A program made the translations under genes and the position numbers. This document shows, one piece after another, positions 27,318 to 36,101 of a DNA stretch of 64,000 nucleotides. Position 1 is the first letter of the stretch, and each line of letters begins with the position of its first letter. Under the pieces are notes generated by a model. That model had not been told where the DNA came from. It made no database searches and was given only the letters and a program-made list of their open reading frames with translations. This DNA is from Actinomadura citrea (GTDB taxonomy: Bacteria; Actinomycetota; Actinomycetes; Streptosporangiales; Streptosporangiaceae): contig NZ_JACCBT010000001.1 in assembly GCF_013409045.1 (NCBI RefSeq), forward strand, positions 1,922,001 to 1,986,000. The letters run 5' to 3'.

Positions 27318-27874
27318 CACTTCTCCTTTCGGCCGTCATCGTGGCTCGCCGGTTCCGCGGGCCACGTCCCCTCAGGGGCGTCATGTCGGCTACGCCCGGC
27401 GGCGTAGAACCACCGATCGCCTGAAGCGGCACACGTCGCGACGCGCCAGCGGGTCAGGCGGTGAGGCGGCCTGGAGAAGAGACAGCAGGTCGCCCGGAGG
27501 ACCCCTACGTCCTCCTAGGGTCCCGTCGAGCGCGGCCAGAAGGCTGGAAGTCGGCACCGCTCGTGCCGTTCGAGCGCGCCTTGCCGGTGCCTGTGGCCCG
27601 CTGAGCCGTACGGGGAGTTCGGGATGACCGGCCGTCTCCGGCGGCCTCGCGCCCACCGCACCGTCCGGGCCTGTTCGGGGCGGTCGGGGGTTGCCGCCCT
27701 GCGTCGGCTGCTTCCACCGGATGGTGAAAGGCGCTGCTCAGCCGGTGCGGGCGTCGGCGGAACCGTGTCACGGACGACGGCAGGACGCACGGTATCCCGG
27801 CATCTGGCGTGGGCGCGTGGTGGCGACTGTGAACGTGTTGGAGCCCCGGCCACTCGCCTGGGCCCCGAGCCGCG
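27318..27874. other. Long intergenic region
   Basis: About 560 bp with no supported gene on either strand; the frames present lack ribosome sites and family similarity. It carries an 18-bp inverted repeat (27390-27407) upstream of the exported Ere-like gene and, at 27839-27850, a 12-mer TGGAGCCCCGGC that recurs at 28129-28140 downstream of the second DUF397 gene. Confidence 0.5.
27390..27407. promoter_or_regulatory. Perfect inverted repeat upstream of the exported esterase gene
   Basis: Arms CTACGCC (27390-27396) and GGCGTAG (27401-27407) with a 4-bp spacer, about 73 bp upstream of the esterase ATG. Position and symmetry fit an operator for a dimeric regulator; no regulator gene is adjacent, so the binder is unknown. 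Confidence 0.4.
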
Positions 27875-28054
27875 CTATTGCTGCTTGAGGTCCGCAAGGA
27901 GTGCAAGAAAGGCAGCGGGGGCAAGCAGTGGCTTGGGCCCATCCGGGTCCTGGGAGTCCCGCACGCCCACGCCCTTCGGGAGGGCAGCAAGCTCGACGCA
28001 TTCCCCGCCTTGGTCGTTGCTTCGCCGTGCCTTGCGCCACTCTGCCTGGTCCAC
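27875..28054 (-). CDS. DUF397 protein, copy 1
   Basis: A 59-residue DUF397 protein starting at GTG 28054 with GGAGG upstream. Conserved blocks: 'WRKARRSNDQGGECVELAAL', 'GVGVRDSQDPDGPKPLL', and a C-terminal 'FLALLADLK' helix. DUF397 proteins are small partners of XRE-DUF5753 regulators in actinomycetes (the WhiJ/AbaA-type systems). This is a near-parallel copy of the gene at 28174-28353, about 300 bp away, and looks like a tandem duplication. Confidence 0.88.
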   Translation of the reverse strand: MDQAEWRKARRSNDQGGECVELAALPKGVGVRDSQDPDGPKPLLAPAAFLALLADLKQQ

Positions 28055-28132
28055 TGCTGGACGTCCCTCCGCGTGACCGCAGGTTCTGCCCCTCCAGCGT
28101 AGGCGCGTGATGCTGATATGCGAAGCGCTGGA

Positions 28133-28153
28133 GCCCCGGCGAGCTGCCGGGGC
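28133..28153 (-). terminator. GC-rich hairpin after DUF397 copy 2
   Basis: Perfect 8-bp stem: GCCCCGGC (28133-28140) and GCCGGGGC (28146-28153) with a 5-nt loop, 21 nt after the stop of DUF397 copy 2. It lacks a T-run, as many actinomycete terminators do. Confidence 0.45.
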
Positions 28154-28173
28154 CCCATGACGTCCAGAACGCG

Positions 28174-28353
28174 TTACCGCAGCTTGAGGCCAGTCAGCAG
28201 TGCGCGGAACGAGCTTGGGTCGAGTTCAATTCTCGGGCCATCCGGGTCTTTGGAATCCCGCACGGCCACGCCTTCAGTAAGGGCGGCCAGTTCGATACAT
28301 GCTCCACCCTGATCGTTGCTGCGGCTTGCCTTTCGCCAGGTCACACCGTCCAT
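28174..28353 (-). CDS. DUF397 protein, copy 2
   Basis: A 59-residue DUF397 protein ('VTWRKASRSNDQGGACIELA', 'GVAVRDSKDPDGPRIEL', 'FRALLTGLKLR'). Its ATG (28351-28353) lies inside the last codons of the XRE-DUF5753 gene, whose stop is at 28341-28343: a 13-bp overlap that implies coupled synthesis. This is the copy matched to the regulator; copy 1 follows downstream. Confidence 0.9.
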   Translation of the reverse strand: MDGVTWRKASRSNDQGGACIELAALTEGVAVRDSKDPDGPRIELDPSSFRALLTGLKLR

Positions 28354-29123
28354 CGGTCCATCGCCTTTCGTGGGAAGTCGCGAGAGCCGTCGGCGCTCAG
28401 TGCACGTGCCTGTAGCTCCGCGAAGGCGCTGATCACATGCAAGATATCCTGTGAGTCGTCAGATGTAAGGCCACCGGGGGACGTCTCCAAGTAGACTAAT
28501 TCCTCTCGTGTTGACTGAGTGGCGATGTTGAACGATCCCGAGACGCCTCGGTAGTAGGCGATCGGGGCAACTTGGACGCTGATGTGGTCTCGCTCTGACA
28601 TCTTCAGCAGATGGTCATACTGGCCTCGCATCACCTCCGGTCCACCCACCTCCCGCATGAGCACGCTCTCGTCCATGACCACGATGAGCCGGGGCGGCAC
28701 CTCGCGGAACAGGATCTGCTGCCGGTTGAGACGTCCATCGAGAGTGGTCTCGGAGAGAAGAAGTACGCGGGCGTACTCCTTCGTCTGCAGAAGGCCGGGC
28801 ACGAACGTTGCCTCGTAGGCGCGGAGGAGGTCGGCTGATGCTTCGGCTTCCGAGTAGTCGGCGAAGAACTTCGGGTAGCTCGCCGCGCGCAGGTGCTTGG
28901 TCCAGACCGTCGCGAGTTGGTCGCCGGTGCCTAACGCCTGGTCCAGACGCTGAGCGAAGTCTTTGCGGCAGCGGGTGTTGCCGCTTTCGACCTGCGAGAC
29001 ATAGGAGGGCGTCACCGATAGGCGGTTGGCGAGCTCTGTCCGGGTTATGCCGACGTCTTCCCGCAGGCGTCTGACTTCTGCACCGAAAGCCTTCAGGGCG
29101 GGGGACGGCTTGCGCTTGGCCAT
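28341..29123 (-). CDS. XRE-family HTH regulator with DUF5753 (WhiJ-like)
   Basis: A 260-residue regulator. The N-terminal XRE HTH ('FGAEVRRLREDVGITRTELANRL', 'VTPSYVSQVESGNTRC') occupies residues 13-65; DUF5753 fills the rest with the typical 'YEATFVPGLLQTKEYARVLL', 'RQQILFREVPPRLIVVMDESVL' and 'HISVQVAPIAYYRGVSGSF'. Proteins of this class control development or secondary metabolism in Streptomyces with a DUF397 partner. Overlaps DUF397 copy 2 and is divergent from an RsbW-like ATPase gene, the usual arrangement. Confidence 0.92.
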   Translation of the reverse strand: MAKRKPSPALKAFGAEVRRLREDVGITRTELANRLSVTPSYVSQVESGNTRCRKDFAQRLDQALGTGDQLATVWTKHLRAASYPKFFADYSEAEASADLLRAYEATFVPGLLQTKEYARVLLLSETTLDGRLNRQQILFREVPPRLIVVMDESVLMREVGGPEVMRGQYDHLLKMSERDHISVQVAPIAYYRGVSGSFNIATQSTREELVYLETSPGGLTSDDSQDILHVISAFAELQARALSADGSRDFPRKAMDRWTV

Positions 29124-29259
29124 GACGAGACCTCCAGTGGCTCTGAACTGGAATTAAATGATTTTGAGTCCTCGGTGTGCGTCTCGGAGCTTGCGTGTTC
29201 ACGTTACGCCTTGGAGTGGATTCCGTGCGGGGAGTTACCGGAAATCGGAGGTGATCGTT

Positions 29260-29640
29260 ATGGAGTGCCCCGCGGAGATCGTGGTGCCGGTTCGGGCCGA
29301 GTCGGTAAAGGTGGCTCGGGACTGGGTCGAGGCCGTCCTGGGGACGTGGGGACAGGACGCCTATGTGGCGAAGGTCGTGGTGTCGGAACTGGTGACGAAC
29401 GTCTTGCAGCACACCAGGAGCGCGACCACGACCGTGCGGGTCGTCCAGGCGGACAAGGGAACGGTCGTGGAGGTGTTCGACTCTTCCAACGTCCTGCCGG
29501 TGGCGGGCGCGGCGAACCTGCTGAGTGAGGGTGGACGCGGGCTGGCGATGCTGGACGTCCTCGCCAAGGAATGGGGCACGCAGCCCCTCGGAGGCGGCGG
29601 AAAGGCCGTGTGGGCGCTCCTCCCTGAAAGCACGTCATGA
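29260..29640 (+). CDS. RsbW-like ATP-binding protein (anti-sigma/Ser-Thr kinase type)
   Basis: A 126-residue GHKL ATPase: N-box 'VVSELVTNVLQHTRS' at about residues 39-53, G1-like 'VEVFDSSN' and G2-like 'GGRGLAMLDVLAKEWG'. Family members bind or phosphorylate anti-sigma antagonists; in this locus type they accompany XRE-DUF5753/DUF397 genes and their targets are usually unknown. ATG 29260 has GGAGG 8 nt upstream. The stop overlaps the next start (ATGA at 29637-29640). Confidence 0.88.
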   Translation: MECPAEIVVPVRAESVKVARDWVEAVLGTWGQDAYVAKVVVSELVTNVLQHTRSATTTVRVVQADKGTVVEVFDSSNVLPVAGAANLLSEGGRGLAMLDVLAKEWGTQPLGGGGKAVWALLPESTS

Positions 29641-29981
29641 ACGAGGCCGACGCACTGGTCTCCCTACGCGAACGTCACTCGTCCTGGGAAATCTCCCTGA
29701 ACCATGGCATGTGGCAGGCGAAAGGGCCCGTTCTCATCCGTTCGTCTTCCCTGAGCCTGCTGCAAGCGGCGATGGACGGCGAGCCTCCATTTCCGTCCCG
29801 CTTGGCAAAGGAACGAGTCCGGGTAGGCGCGGACGGAGCGTCACCCGCCCGCAGAACGCGGCTGGCGGAGCCAAGCCGAACGCTTGGGCCAGGATGCGGT
29901 CGATGGTGGCGCGGTGTCCTGCGAGCAGCGCGTGCCGCCATGCGGAAGCGGCGGGGAAGGCGCGTTGGTGTCACCGCTTGA
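29637..29981 (+). CDS. Small coupled ORF with an apparently altered C-terminus
   Basis: Begins with ATGA overlap to the ATPase gene. The first about 45 residues ('ALVSLRERHSSWEISLNHGMW', 'GPVLIRSSSLSLLQAAMD') look like a genuine small soluble protein of the kind often found after such ATPases. From about residue 50 the sequence becomes low-complexity and Arg-rich and does not look selected, so the original end may have been lost by frameshift or rearrangement. No function known. Confidence 0.4.
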   Translation: MNEADALVSLRERHSSWEISLNHGMWQAKGPVLIRSSSLSLLQAAMDGEPPFPSRLAKERVRVGADGASPARRTRLAEPSRTLGPGCGRWWRGVLRAARAAMRKRRGRRVGVTA

Positions 29982-30179
29982 AGACCGCCTCGTACGTCCG
30001 TGTCATCGCCCTGGGACCGCACCACGGTCTCGGCCCTGCGCTCCCACCGCGGACTCCAGCGGAGCGAACGGGAGCAGGCAGGGGAGAGCGAGCATCTGGC
30101 CGGCGTCGGGGTCACCGGACTCCAGGACCTTCGCTGTGACACCCCGTGTCGGCCATCGATCGGTGGTGAGACTGAACCC
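29790..30179. other. Region without a convincing intact gene
   Basis: Between the conserved part of the coupled ORF and the YoaK gene. On the minus strand, frames such as 'WRHALLAGHRATIDRILAQ' (about 29890-29960) look protein-like but are interrupted by stops and lack a start. This may be a decayed gene or chance. Confidence 0.3.
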
Positions 30180-30848
30180 ATGCGTCGCAAGCGTTGTCTT
30201 CCGGAGATCGGCCCCGTCGGATTGGCCCTGGTCCTGACGACCGTGGCGGGGCTGGTGGACGCCGCCGCCTACCTCGCGCTGGGCGGCGTGTTCGTCGCCA
30301 ACCAGACGGGCAACTGCGTGCTGCTGGCCATCGGGATCGCCGAACGCCTCCCGCTCGGCGACGCCCTGCCCGGCCCGAATCGCGGCGTGAGCGAACCGCT
30401 GACGTCACTCGCGGCGTTCTGTGTCGGCGTGGCGGCCGCGGGATGGCTCGATTCGCGCATTCTCGGACGCCTGACCGCAATATGGCCCCTCGTGGGCGCC
30501 GAGTCGCTCCTGCTGGCCGTGGCGGCTGTGCCCGGCCCGAACTGGGCACGTGTGGGGTTGGCGGCGGCCGCGATGGGCGTCCAAAGCGCGCAGGGCATGC
30601 GGCTCGGCATCAACGGGGTGCCCACCACGGTGGTCACCGGCACGCTGACCCGGTTGTTCGCCCGAAGCAGTGAGAGCTCCCATCGGCGACGAGGTTCGAG
30701 GCTGCTCGCCCTGGCCTGGCTGTTGTACATGATCGGAGCCATCGTCGGCGCGACCGGTACGGGCCTCTGGTCGTTCACCACGATCTGTTTGTGCGCTGCG
30801 GCGACGACCGGACTGGGTGCCGCCGCGAGAAAGCCGAGGAACGGATGA
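30180..30848 (+). CDS. YoaK/DUF1275 family membrane protein
   Basis: A 222-residue integral membrane protein with about six hydrophobic segments. The family block 'VDAAAYLALGGVFVANQTGNCVLL' (near residues 26-50) and 'GVQSAQGMRLGINGVPTTVVTGTLTRL' (about 138-165) are diagnostic of YoaK. Transport is suspected for this family but no substrate is proven. ATG 30180 gives the normal length; the frame is open upstream to 30000. Confidence 0.85.
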   Translation: MRRKRCLPEIGPVGLALVLTTVAGLVDAAAYLALGGVFVANQTGNCVLLAIGIAERLPLGDALPGPNRGVSEPLTSLAAFCVGVAAAGWLDSRILGRLTAIWPLVGAESLLLAVAAVPGPNWARVGLAAAAMGVQSAQGMRLGINGVPTTVVTGTLTRLFARSSESSHRRRGSRLLALAWLLYMIGAIVGATGTGLWSFTTICLCAAATTGLGAAARKPRNG

Positions 30849-31043
30849 CCACGCGGCCCTCCCGGCCGTGCTCCGGTGCTGACCGGCGGTCGGGGACCCG
30901 GATGGTAGGTCGGTGGCCCGGTGAGGCTCCGAAACGGGCTGAGCTGGTGCTTTGCTGTTTGTGGGCTCTTGTTGCGGGTACTCGGCGGCAGGCGGCGGAT
31001 GAGGTGATCGGTCTCGGTTCTTCGAGGGCTGAGGGAGCGTGCG

Positions 31044-34000
31044 GTGGGCATCGCGGGGATGTCGGTTGCCAAGGCCGTGCTCGCCGCGCCGTTCGCGGCG
31101 GTGGACATGGCTTCGACGCTGGCCGTCAGCGGTGCGGTGGCGGGGACGCGGGCGGCCGCGGTCGGCGTGGGAACCACCGCCCGTGTCGCCACGGGGACCG
31201 TCCATGAGGTCGGGAGGCGGGGGGCGGCTGTCCTGCGCGGGGGCGTCGAGGGCGGGAAAGCCGCTGAAGGCCGGCGAAAGAGCGAGGAAGCGCCGGACCA
31301 GAAGGACGGCCGGCCGGGCGTGGGCTCTACGGTCCGAGCGGTGGCGGAGGCGGGGTTCGACCGTGCGACCCGGGTGTCCGGGGCTGTGGTCGCGTTGGCC
31401 GCGGGGGAGTCCGGTCGCCGGGTGTGGGCGCGGGGCGGACGGGCGCACATCCGGGCCAACGGCCTGGCGGGCGGCGGGAGGCGGCAACGGCGATACACCA
31501 AGGCGCTGAGGGATGCGCTTCTGAGTCTGGAAGGCGTGGACCTGGCGGAGGTCAACGCGGTCACCGGTCACGTCCTGGTGGCGTACGCGGAGGGCGCGGT
31601 GGACCTCGACACCCTGGTGTCGACGGTCGAGGACGTGGAGGAGGCGCACGGGGCCGCCCGGTTCGACGAGGCCGCGCACGCGCGTCGACCGGACGACGAG
31701 ATGGCGTGGACGGCGGCGATGTCCGCCCTGGTGGCCGACTGCGCGGGCGCCGCTGGAGCACTGGCCGGGCGGCTGCTGTTCCTTCCGCCGGTGCCGAGGC
31801 CGGTGGTGGCGGCGGTGTCGGTGGCGGACTCCATGCCCAGGGTGCGGGCGGCCCTGGAGCGGCGGCTGGGCGCGCCGCGCGCCGACGCTCTGCTCGGTGT
31901 GGCCAGTGCCGTCGTGCACGGGGCCGGGCAGGGGCTCGTCCCGGTGGCCGTTGACGCCGCCCACCGGGTCTTTCAGCTTTACGAGATCCAGGCGCGACGC
32001 GAGGTGTGGGAGGCCCGCGAGCCGCGGCTGGCGGGCGGCCGGCCGCAAGACTGGGGCCGCCGTGCCCAGCGTCCTTGCCCGCTTCCGGACGGGCCGGTGG
32101 AGAAGGCCGCGGACCGTACGTCGCTGGGTCACCTCATCGGAGCTGCCGGGGTCCTGGCGGGCACGCGCGATGTGTCCGCCGTCGCCGACCTGCTGTTGGC
32201 GACCGTGCCGAAGGCGGCACGGCACGGGCGGGAGGCGTTCGCGGCGGTGCTGGCACATGACCTTGCGCGGCGGGGCGTGGTGCAGCTGGACCCGGGGGCG
32301 CTGCGGCGGCTGGACCGGGTCAGCGCGGTGGTGATCGACTCCGCCGTGCTGTGCGATGGGGAGCTGCGGCTGCTGTCGGCGGTCGCCACCGGTGACGTGC
32401 TGGACGACGCGGGCGTGTGGCGTGCCGCGAGCGCGTTGCTGGCCGGGTACGGTCGCGATGACCTGGAAGGGCCCGGGCCGTGGCGGGGGAGGCCCGAGGG
32501 CGGTCGGGAGGCGGCGGGGTGCCGGCTGGAGCGGGCGGCCGACGCACCGTCCGGCGGCCCCGCCGACCCGTGCGGCGTCACGCTGGACCTACTCGACGAG
32601 CAACGAGGACGGTGCGGCCGGGTGTGGGTCGGGTCCTCGCTCGACCCCCTGGCGGAGGCCCTGCTCTCGGCGGCGCATGAGGCGGCCGACGTGGTGGTCC
32701 TGACCGAGCATGCCAGCACCCGTGAGCTGTTGGCCTGGGGCGATGACTCCGCGGTGGCCGCGGACCGGCTGGTGCGGTGCGTGAGTGACCTGCAGCGCGA
32801 CGGCCATGGGGTTCTGGCCGTCGCATGCGGGCAGGATCAGGCGCTCGATGCTGCCGACGTGGGGATCGGTGTGCTGCGCGATGATCGTCCGGTCGACTGG
32901 CGCGCCGACCTGCTGTGCGGTCCGGGCCTGGCGGAGGCGTGGCGGTTGCTGGTGGCGGTCCGGTCGGCGCGGCGTGCCAGCGAGCGTGCCGCACAGTTGT
33001 CGCTGAGCGCGTCCGCGCTGGGTGCGCTGCTGATCGCGGGAAGGCCGCGCCGGCGCCGCGCCGGACGAGTGAGGCTGCGCCGCGTGGTCGGGTCCTGGCA
33101 CGACGTGCCCCCGGTGCACGCGGCCTCGTTGCCGGCGATGGCGGTCAACGCGGTGAGCGCCCGGCGGCTGAACCACCGACCGCTGCCGCTGCCCATCGTC
33201 CGGGACGACTGGCACGCCCTCACCGCCGAGGCGGCGTGGCGGCGGTTGTCGCGCATCGCCGCCGAGCGCGCAGCCGGGAACGGCGCGGAAACGCAGGCCG
33301 CAGGGCTCGCGAAGGTGCCGCTGCTGCGCCGGGCCGTGGCCGGGCCCGCCGGCACGGGGTTGCGTATCGCCGCGGCCGTGCGGCAGGAACTCGCCGACCC
33401 GCTGACTCCCGTCCTCGCACTCGGGGCGGCGGCTTCGGCGGTGGTCGGCTCCAGCGTCGACGCGCTGCTCGTCGCCGGGGTCGTGGCGGGCAACGCCCTC
33501 GTCGGCGGCGCCCAGCGCATGCGGGCGGAGAAGGCACTGGGCGAGCTGCTGCTGACACAACGGATCCACGCCCGCCGCCTGCGCGTCGACGCGCAGGCGG
33601 TCGTGGAGGGGCAAGCAGGGGAGGCGGCCGGTGAGAGGGACTTCGCGCGGCTGCGGACCGCGGAGAGCGACCGGGTCACGGCCGACCGCCTGCACACCGG
33701 AGACGTGATCCTGCTGCGTTCGGAGGACGTCGTGCCCGCGGACGCCCGGCTGCTCTGGGCCGAATCGCTGGAGGTGGACGAGGCCGCGCTCACCGGTGAG
33801 TCGGTACCCGTCGACAAGAGCGTCGAGCCTTCCCCGGGCGCCGGCCCCGCCGACCGGCACTGCATGGTCTACGAGGGCACCACGGTCGTGGCAGGCGAAG
33901 CGGGGGCCGTCGTCGTCGCCACTGCCGAGGCCACCGAGGCGGGACGGGCCGCGGCCCTCGCCGGCGCCGCGGACGTCTCCTCCAGCATGCAGGCCCACCT

Positions 34001-35894
34001 GGCCGAGCTCACCCACCGGGCCCTGCCCGCCACGGTTCTGGGCGGCGCGGCCGTCACCCTGCTCGGGATGCTGCGCGGCCGGCCCCTGCGCCGCGGCCTC
34101 GGATCCGGCGTCGCGGTCGCCGTGGCCGCCGTCCCCGAGGGGCTGCCCCTGGTCGCCACCATCTCCCAGCTGGCCGCGGCGCGGCGGCTGTCACGCCTGG
34201 GGGTGCTGGTCCGCTCCACCCGGGCGCTGGAGGCCCTCGGCCGGGTGGACACCCTGTGCTTCGACAAGACCGGCACCCTCACCGAGGGCCGGCTCCGCGT
34301 GGTCCGCGCGTCCGGTTCCACCCGTCCGCTGCCCCTGACCGGGGAGGGCGGCCGGGGCCTCCTGCGGGTCGCCGCGCGGGCCTGCCCACCGCCGGGCGGC
34401 GGGCAGGCCCCCCACGCCACCGACCGGGCCGTCCTGGAGCGCGCGGAGAACCTGCCACCCGACAGCCGGTGGCGCCTGGAAGAGGAACTGCCCTTCGAGA
34501 CCACCCGGGGGTTCTCCGCCTCGCTCGGGCACGACGACGACCGAGCGGTCATCGCCGTCAAGGGCGCTCCCGAAGTGCTCCTGGCCAAATGCAGCCGGGT
34601 CCATGGCGGAGCCAAGGGTGGTCGGGACAAGCCGCTCACCGCCGCCCGGCGCCGCGCCGCCGCCGCGACCGTCCGCCGGCTGGCGGGACAGGGCCTGCGC
34701 GTGCTCGCCATCGCCGAACGGAACGTCCCCGACGCCGCCGGAGCGCGCGGTGAGATCACCGAGCACGTCGAGGACCTCGCCCTGCTCGGTTTCATCGGCA
34801 TCGCCGACACTCCGCGTCCCACCGCCGAGGAGGCGGTACGGCGGCTCTGTGAGGCGGGCGTGCAGGTCACCATGATCACCGGTGACCACCCGGACACCGC
34901 CGTCGCGGTCGCCGCCGAACTCGGCATCCCCGACGCGCACGATGTCGTCACCGGTGCCGAACTCGACACTCTGTCCGCCGCCGAGCGTGTCGAGGCCGTC
35001 CAGCGCGCGACGGTCTACGCCCGTGTCACCCCGGCCCAGAAGGTACGGATCATCAAGGACCTGCGCCGAGCCGGGCGGGTGGTCGCGATGACCGGCGACG
35101 GGACGAACGACGCCGCGGCCATCCGCCGCGCCGACGTCGGCATCGCCGTCGCCGGGCGCGGCTCCGGCGCGGCCCGCAACGCCGCGGACCTCGTCCTGAC
35201 CGCGCCCGACACCACACTCATCCTCGACGCGCTGCGCGAGGGCCGCGCCCTGTGGAACAGCGTCCGGGACGCGGCCGCGATCCTGGTGGGCGGCAACGCC
35301 GGGGAAGTGGCCTTCACCACCCTGGGGACGGCACTGGACGGGAACGCCCCACTGAGCACCCGGCAACTGCTCCTGGTGAACCTGTTCACCGACATGCTGC
35401 CGTCGCTCGCCGTCGCCATCACCCCCGCCGACCCCGGACCCGACCCCTCGGCACCACTCGGCGCCGCGCCGGTACGCGGGTTCACCGGCCACGACATGCG
35501 ACAGGTGCTGGCCGTGCGCGGTGCCGCCACCGCAGCGGCGGCCCTGGCCTCCTGGCAGGCGGGCCGCCTCACCGGCCTCGTCCCCGGAGGACGCCGCCGG
35601 GCCTCCACCATGGGCCTGGCCGCCCTGGTCTGCGCCCAACTCGGCCAAACGCTCATCTCACGCTGGAACAGCCCCTTGGTCCTCGCCACCTGCGCCGTCT
35701 CGGCCGCAGCCCTGTTCGCCGTGGTCGAAACACCGGGCATCAGCCAGTTCTTCGGCTGCACCCCTCTCGGCCCCGGAGCCTGGACGATCGTCACGATGGC
35801 GGCGGCGGCCGCGACCCTGGGGGCCGCCGTCGCCCCAAGGCTGCTGCCTTCCCCTTCCGGGCCGGGTCCGGCGAGGCCGTCCGGATCCCGGTGA
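31044..35894 (+). CDS. CtpI-like P-type cation ATPase with a dead N-terminal half
   Basis: A 1616-residue protein, about twice normal P-type length and close to mycobacterial CtpI. A degenerate HMA-like domain is at about 150-205. The active half has TGES at 917-920, the phosphorylated Asp D1074 in 'CFDKTGTLTEG', and 'GDGTNDAAAIRRADVGIA' near 1350, followed by C-terminal membrane helices. The first half appears to be an older copy: 'VVIDSAVLCDGELRL' (D432) aligns with the DKTGT block but lacks KTGT, and 'QDQALDAADVGIGVL' mirrors the GDGTND hinge. Ion unknown. Start GTG 31044 with GAGGGAG 6 nt upstream. Confidence 0.88.
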   Translation: MGIAGMSVAKAVLAAPFAAVDMASTLAVSGAVAGTRAAAVGVGTTARVATGTVHEVGRRGAAVLRGGVEGGKAAEGRRKSEEAPDQKDGRPGVGSTVRAVAEAGFDRATRVSGAVVALAAGESGRRVWARGGRAHIRANGLAGGGRRQRRYTKALRDALLSLEGVDLAEVNAVTGHVLVAYAEGAVDLDTLVSTVEDVEEAHGAARFDEAAHARRPDDEMAWTAAMSALVADCAGAAGALAGRLLFLPPVPRPVVAAVSVADSMPRVRAALERRLGAPRADALLGVASAVVHGAGQGLVPVAVDAAHRVFQLYEIQARREVWEAREPRLAGGRPQDWGRRAQRPCPLPDGPVEKAADRTSLGHLIGAAGVLAGTRDVSAVADLLLATVPKAARHGREAFAAVLAHDLARRGVVQLDPGALRRLDRVSAVVIDSAVLCDGELRLLSAVATGDVLDDAGVWRAASALLAGYGRDDLEGPGPWRGRPEGGREAAGCRLERAADAPSGGPADPCGVTLDLLDEQRGRCGRVWVGSSLDPLAEALLSAAHEAADVVVLTEHASTRELLAWGDDSAVAADRLVRCVSDLQRDGHGVLAVACGQDQALDAADVGIGVLRDDRPVDWRADLLCGPGLAEAWRLLVAVRSARRASERAAQLSLSASALGALLIAGRPRRRRAGRVRLRRVVGSWHDVPPVHAASLPAMAVNAVSARRLNHRPLPLPIVRDDWHALTAEAAWRRLSRIAAERAAGNGAETQAAGLAKVPLLRRAVAGPAGTGLRIAAAVRQELADPLTPVLALGAAASAVVGSSVDALLVAGVVAGNALVGGAQRMRAEKALGELLLTQRIHARRLRVDAQAVVEGQAGEAAGERDFARLRTAESDRVTADRLHTGDVILLRSEDVVPADARLLWAESLEVDEAALTGESVPVDKSVEPSPGAGPADRHCMVYEGTTVVAGEAGAVVVATAEATEAGRAAALAGAADVSSSMQAHLAELTHRALPATVLGGAAVTLLGMLRGRPLRRGLGSGVAVAVAAVPEGLPLVATISQLAAARRLSRLGVLVRSTRALEALGRVDTLCFDKTGTLTEGRLRVVRASGSTRPLPLTGEGGRGLLRVAARACPPPGGGQAPHATDRAVLERAENLPPDSRWRLEEELPFETTRGFSASLGHDDDRAVIAVKGAPEVLLAKCSRVHGGAKGGRDKPLTAARRRAAAATVRRLAGQGLRVLAIAERNVPDAAGARGEITEHVEDLALLGFIGIADTPRPTAEEAVRRLCEAGVQVTMITGDHPDTAVAVAAELGIPDAHDVVTGAELDTLSAAERVEAVQRATVYARVTPAQKVRIIKDLRRAGRVVAMTGDGTNDAAAIRRADVGIAVAGRGSGAARNAADLVLTAPDTTLILDALREGRALWNSVRDAAAILVGGNAGEVAFTTLGTALDGNAPLSTRQLLLVNLFTDMLPSLAVAITPADPGPDPSAPLGAAPVRGFTGHDMRQVLAVRGAATAAAALASWQAGRLTGLVPGGRRRASTMGLAALVCAQLGQTLISRWNSPLVLATCAVSAAALFAVVETPGISQFFGCTPLGPGAWTIVTMAAAAATLGAAVAPRLLPSPSGPGPARPSGSR

Positions 35895-36101
35895 AGGGTC
35901 AGCCGCCGAGGAACTGGCCGCTTGGCCTGGGCGCCGTTGAGGCCGCTGGACGCGACAGAGAAGAATCCTTAAACCCCCGTAAACGGACCGCAACATGCTG
36001 ATTGCGGCGCTGGTGTCCCGGGTAGCCGACCTCAACGGACGGGCGGACTGCAGCCCCATCTCCGGACCATGAGAGGCCCAGCCCTTTTCCAGGAGGCCGA
36101 T

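Noticed and set aside
27505..28158. 217-codon minus-strand frame across the DUF397 copy 1 region
   Set aside because: Out of frame with the conserved DUF397 protein, which has a ribosome site and family motifs.
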